Shown here in pieces: positions 5,056-6,700 of a stretch of 6,700 bases of DNA (its first letter is position 1; each line of letters starts with the position of its first letter). This stretch comes from Bacillota bacterium (GTDB taxonomy: Bacteria > Bacillota > Clostridia > Lachnospirales > Lachnospiraceae), in assembly GCA_023398855.1 (NCBI GenBank), contig JAEWRS010000379.1, forward strand, positions 1 through 6,700, given 5' to 3'. Made by a program: the position numbers and the translations under genes. Below the pieces are notes generated by a model. The model did no database searches. It was not told the origin of the DNA and saw only the letters and a program-made list of their open reading frames with translations.

Positions 5056-5562
5056 TCAGCTTTTTATGACAATACCAAGATACTTTGCCAGTTCTGCCGC
5101 CTGGTATAGGTCCACAACAGCACCCTTTATCTCCGAGCAGTTATCAGACATCACCAGCCCCTGTATGGTGCTGCTGGTAAAATCCATTCCTCTCATTGCT
5201 GTTTTAAAAAAACTGGCATTTTCCAGATTTGCCTGGTTCCATTCTATGGCCTTACAGCGGCACTGGGTCAGGAAGCCGCCGCGGATCTGGGTATCAGAAA
5301 AGCGGATGTGCTCCAGCCTGGAAGAATCAAAATTCCCGTAGTTGAAATTGCAGTCTTTTATTACGGTATGGAGCATGGTATTCCCGCAGAATTTTGTTCC
5401 CAACCCCTTTGAGGAGGAAAATTCTGCCCGGTTAAAATAGCTGTCCTCAAAATTGCAGTTTGATAAGTCACAGGCCCGAAACACTACATCAGTAAACTCT
5501 CCTTTTTCAAAGCTGCAATCCTGAAATATGCAGTTCTCAAATATGACGGCGGAAAAACGCAT
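5056..5562 (-). CDS. Pentapeptide-repeat protein, 3' part of an interrupted gene
   Basis: A 168-codon open frame dominated by pentapeptide units A(N/D)LXX with central Phe/Leu: residues 6-48 (for example CIFQDCSFEK) and 55-138 (for example CNFNYGNF, ANLENASFF). These fold into a right-handed quadrilateral beta-helix. The C-terminal cap GAVVDLYQAAELAKYLGIVIK (147-167) is like that of other clostridial pentapeptide proteins. Qnr/MfpA-type members protect DNA gyrase, but most have unknown roles, and resistance cannot be inferred here. The ORF lacks its natural start: the same frame continues upstream for 51 codons to ATG 5715 but contains a TAA. For the internal ATG 5562 the nearest Shine-Dalgarno (GGAGG) is 14 nt away, which is too far for efficient initiation. 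The intact protein would be 219 aa. Confidence 0.75.
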   Translation of the reverse strand: MRFSAVIFENCIFQDCSFEKGEFTDVVFRACDLSNCNFEDSYFNRAEFSSSKGLGTKFCGNTMLHTVIKDCNFNYGNFDSSRLEHIRFSDTQIRGGFLTQCRCKAIEWNQANLENASFFKTAMRGMDFTSSTIQGLVMSDNCSEIKGAVVDLYQAAELAKYLGIVIKS

Positions 5563-5715
5563 GTGGGATAGGTCTTCCTCCGCTATATGAAGGTTTCTTA
5601 TGAGTACATCTGTTACTGTTTCCTCCTGGTCTTTTCTGCGGGATTATTCCTCCATATCTTCCAGTACAAAATCCATTGTCTCCGGAAGAATGGGGGTAAG
5701 AAGTTTCTGGCTCAT
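5563..5715 (-). pseudogene. 5' part of the pentapeptide gene, cut by TAA at codon 24
   Basis: ATG at 5715 has AAAGGA about 8 nt upstream and begins MSQKLLTPILPETMDF, a plausible gene start. The frame runs to MEE at codon 23, then TAA (5646-5644). After the stop it continues without interruption (SRRKDQEETVTDVLIRN, then LHIAEEDLSH) into the 168-codon ORF. Residues on both sides look like one protein, so this is a nonsense substitution rather than a frameshift. No ATG, GTG or TTG occurs in frame between the TAA and ATG 5562. Sequencing error cannot be excluded. Confidence 0.7.
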
Positions 5716-5741
5716 AACCCCTTTCCTTTCTTCTGTTTTTA

Positions 5742-6680
5742 TTATTGGTTACTAATCTCTGATTTTTCAAAAAAGAATACAATTATGCTGTTAAAGATCA
5801 TACCAAACACAATAAACGATATACCGATAATCCCCAAATTATCAGGCGGTGTATCCCCAAGAAGCAAAATGCCTCCTAACAAGGTAAATATGACCTCACC
5901 TGATTGCGTGGATTCTATCACAGCAAGCTGCTTATGGTTTGATTTGACCAAATCGGTGGCTTTAAAAAACAGCAGCGTTGCGATCACTCCTGATAATACC
6001 GCCACAAATAAGGCTTTTACTGTCTGATTTACAGAAGGGACCCCGGCATTAACCAGACCAAAAACAGATAACATGAACCAGAAGGGAAGGCTGCATAACG
6101 TCATACCATAAGTCCGCTCCATAGTAGACAGGTGGTCCCCGCTTGCCTCCATGATTTTTCTATTTCCCAAAGGATAGGAGACAGCCCCAATAAGGATGGG
6201 AAGCAGCGTCATAAGGGTCATCTTAATATCCATATCTGCAATATTATGTACCTGTAAAAGAAAAACTCCTATTAAAATAAAACCTGATATACATAAATTT
6301 TTTACCGGTATACGCTTATGGAATACAGGAGACAATATGATCCCCATTACGATTGTTACCTGCCAGGATGCCGCAATCAGCCAGGACTCGCCGTAATTGG
6401 CTGCATAAGACATGGGGGCGTAAAAAAAGCCAAATCCAACGGTACTCCAGGTAAGCCAATATAAAAGATTATTTTTAATGACTTTATGGACTTGTTGAAA
6501 CCCGTGTTGTTTTACCACAATCAGAGCCAGAATCGGAAAGGTAAACAGATAGCGGAGGCTTGCACTCCAAATCCAGCTGCCTCCAGATAAGTGCATGCTG
6601 CGGTTCAGCACAAATGTAAATGCAAAAAAGAAAGATCCCATAATACCAAATATCAGTGCTTTTTTCATAGTTTCTTTCAT
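5742..6680 (-). CDS. EmrE/DMT-type multidrug efflux transporter family protein
   Basis: A 312-aa integral membrane protein of the drug/metabolite transporter superfamily, close to the family named putative multidrug resistance efflux transporter. About ten hydrophobic segments are visible, near residues 8-28, 36-57, 73-92, 99-119, 128-145, 155-171, 190-211, 220-239, 261-275 and 282-304, as expected for two five-helix EamA-like repeats. Characteristic blocks include FAFTFVLNRSM (19-29), AASWQVTIVMGI (103-114) and AVIESTQSGEV (253-263). The substrate is unknown; a drug is suggested only by the family name. AAGGAG (6687-6682) is only 1 nt from ATG 6680 but 13 nt from the second ATG at 6668, so either start is imperfect. 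A TAA at 6691-6689 just before the Shine-Dalgarno may end an upstream gene outside the window. The pentapeptide gene follows after 26 nt. Confidence 0.88.
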   Translation of the reverse strand: MKETMKKALIFGIMGSFFFAFTFVLNRSMHLSGGSWIWSASLRYLFTFPILALIVVKQHGFQQVHKVIKNNLLYWLTWSTVGFGFFYAPMSYAANYGESWLIAASWQVTIVMGIILSPVFHKRIPVKNLCISGFILIGVFLLQVHNIADMDIKMTLMTLLPILIGAVSYPLGNRKIMEASGDHLSTMERTYGMTLCSLPFWFMLSVFGLVNAGVPSVNQTVKALFVAVLSGVIATLLFFKATDLVKSNHKQLAVIESTQSGEVIFTLLGGILLLGDTPPDNLGIIGISFIVFGMIFNSIIVFFFEKSEISNQ

Positions 6681-6700
6681 ACTCCTTTATGTCATCATCG

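Noticed and set aside
5537..5782. Minus-strand 81-codon frame spanning the pentapeptide/transporter junction
   Set aside because: It is out of frame with both real genes and overlaps their ends; the pentapeptide frame explains the region better.

Overview
All credible genes in this window lie on the minus strand, so transcription runs from high to low coordinates. The proteins point to an anaerobic Gram-positive gut-type Firmicute, most likely a Lachnospiraceae/Clostridium cluster XIVa relative. The reasons are strong AGGAGG ribosome-binding sites, small families that I associate with Clostridia (DUF3877-like, CD3324-like, DUF1062), and an Enterobacteria-like ahpCF pair in a low-to-moderate GC background. 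The taxonomic call is inference from protein families; no marker gene is present.

Layout in the direction of transcription. (1) 6680-5056: a ten-helix EmrE/DMT-type efflux transporter, then after 26 nt a pentapeptide-repeat gene whose reading frame is cut by a TAA at codon 24. (2) 5015-4501: a promoter, a structured leader of about 150 nt containing a tiny ORF with a strong Shine-Dalgarno, a 94-aa CD3324-like helix-turn-helix protein, and a strong intrinsic terminator. (3) 4417-3758: a DUF1062 protein with an N-terminal zinc ribbon and a C-terminal S4-like segment. (4) 3754-1433: the peroxide-detoxification operon ahpC-ahpF. Its promoter starts 4 nt after the DUF1062 stop, a Fur/PerR-type inverted repeat lies just downstream of the -10, its leader is structured, and an intrinsic terminator follows ahpF. 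(5) 1402-122: a promoter with perfect consensus hexamers driving a DUF3877-like cytoplasmic protein and a secreted NlpC/P60 cell-wall hydrolase, then an intrinsic terminator. (6) 126-1: a dense series of perfect hairpins running off the window edge, which looks like an intergenic palindromic repeat element or structured RNA.

Functionally, ahpC and ahpF form one NADH-driven peroxidase system, probably derepressed by peroxide or metal limitation through a Fur-family regulator. The other units are small accessory or housekeeping modules with no demonstrated link to it. I found no tRNA, rRNA, CRISPR array, transposase or phage gene. The least explained parts are the hairpin cluster at 1-126, the leader at 4839-4987, and the nonsense-interrupted pentapeptide gene.
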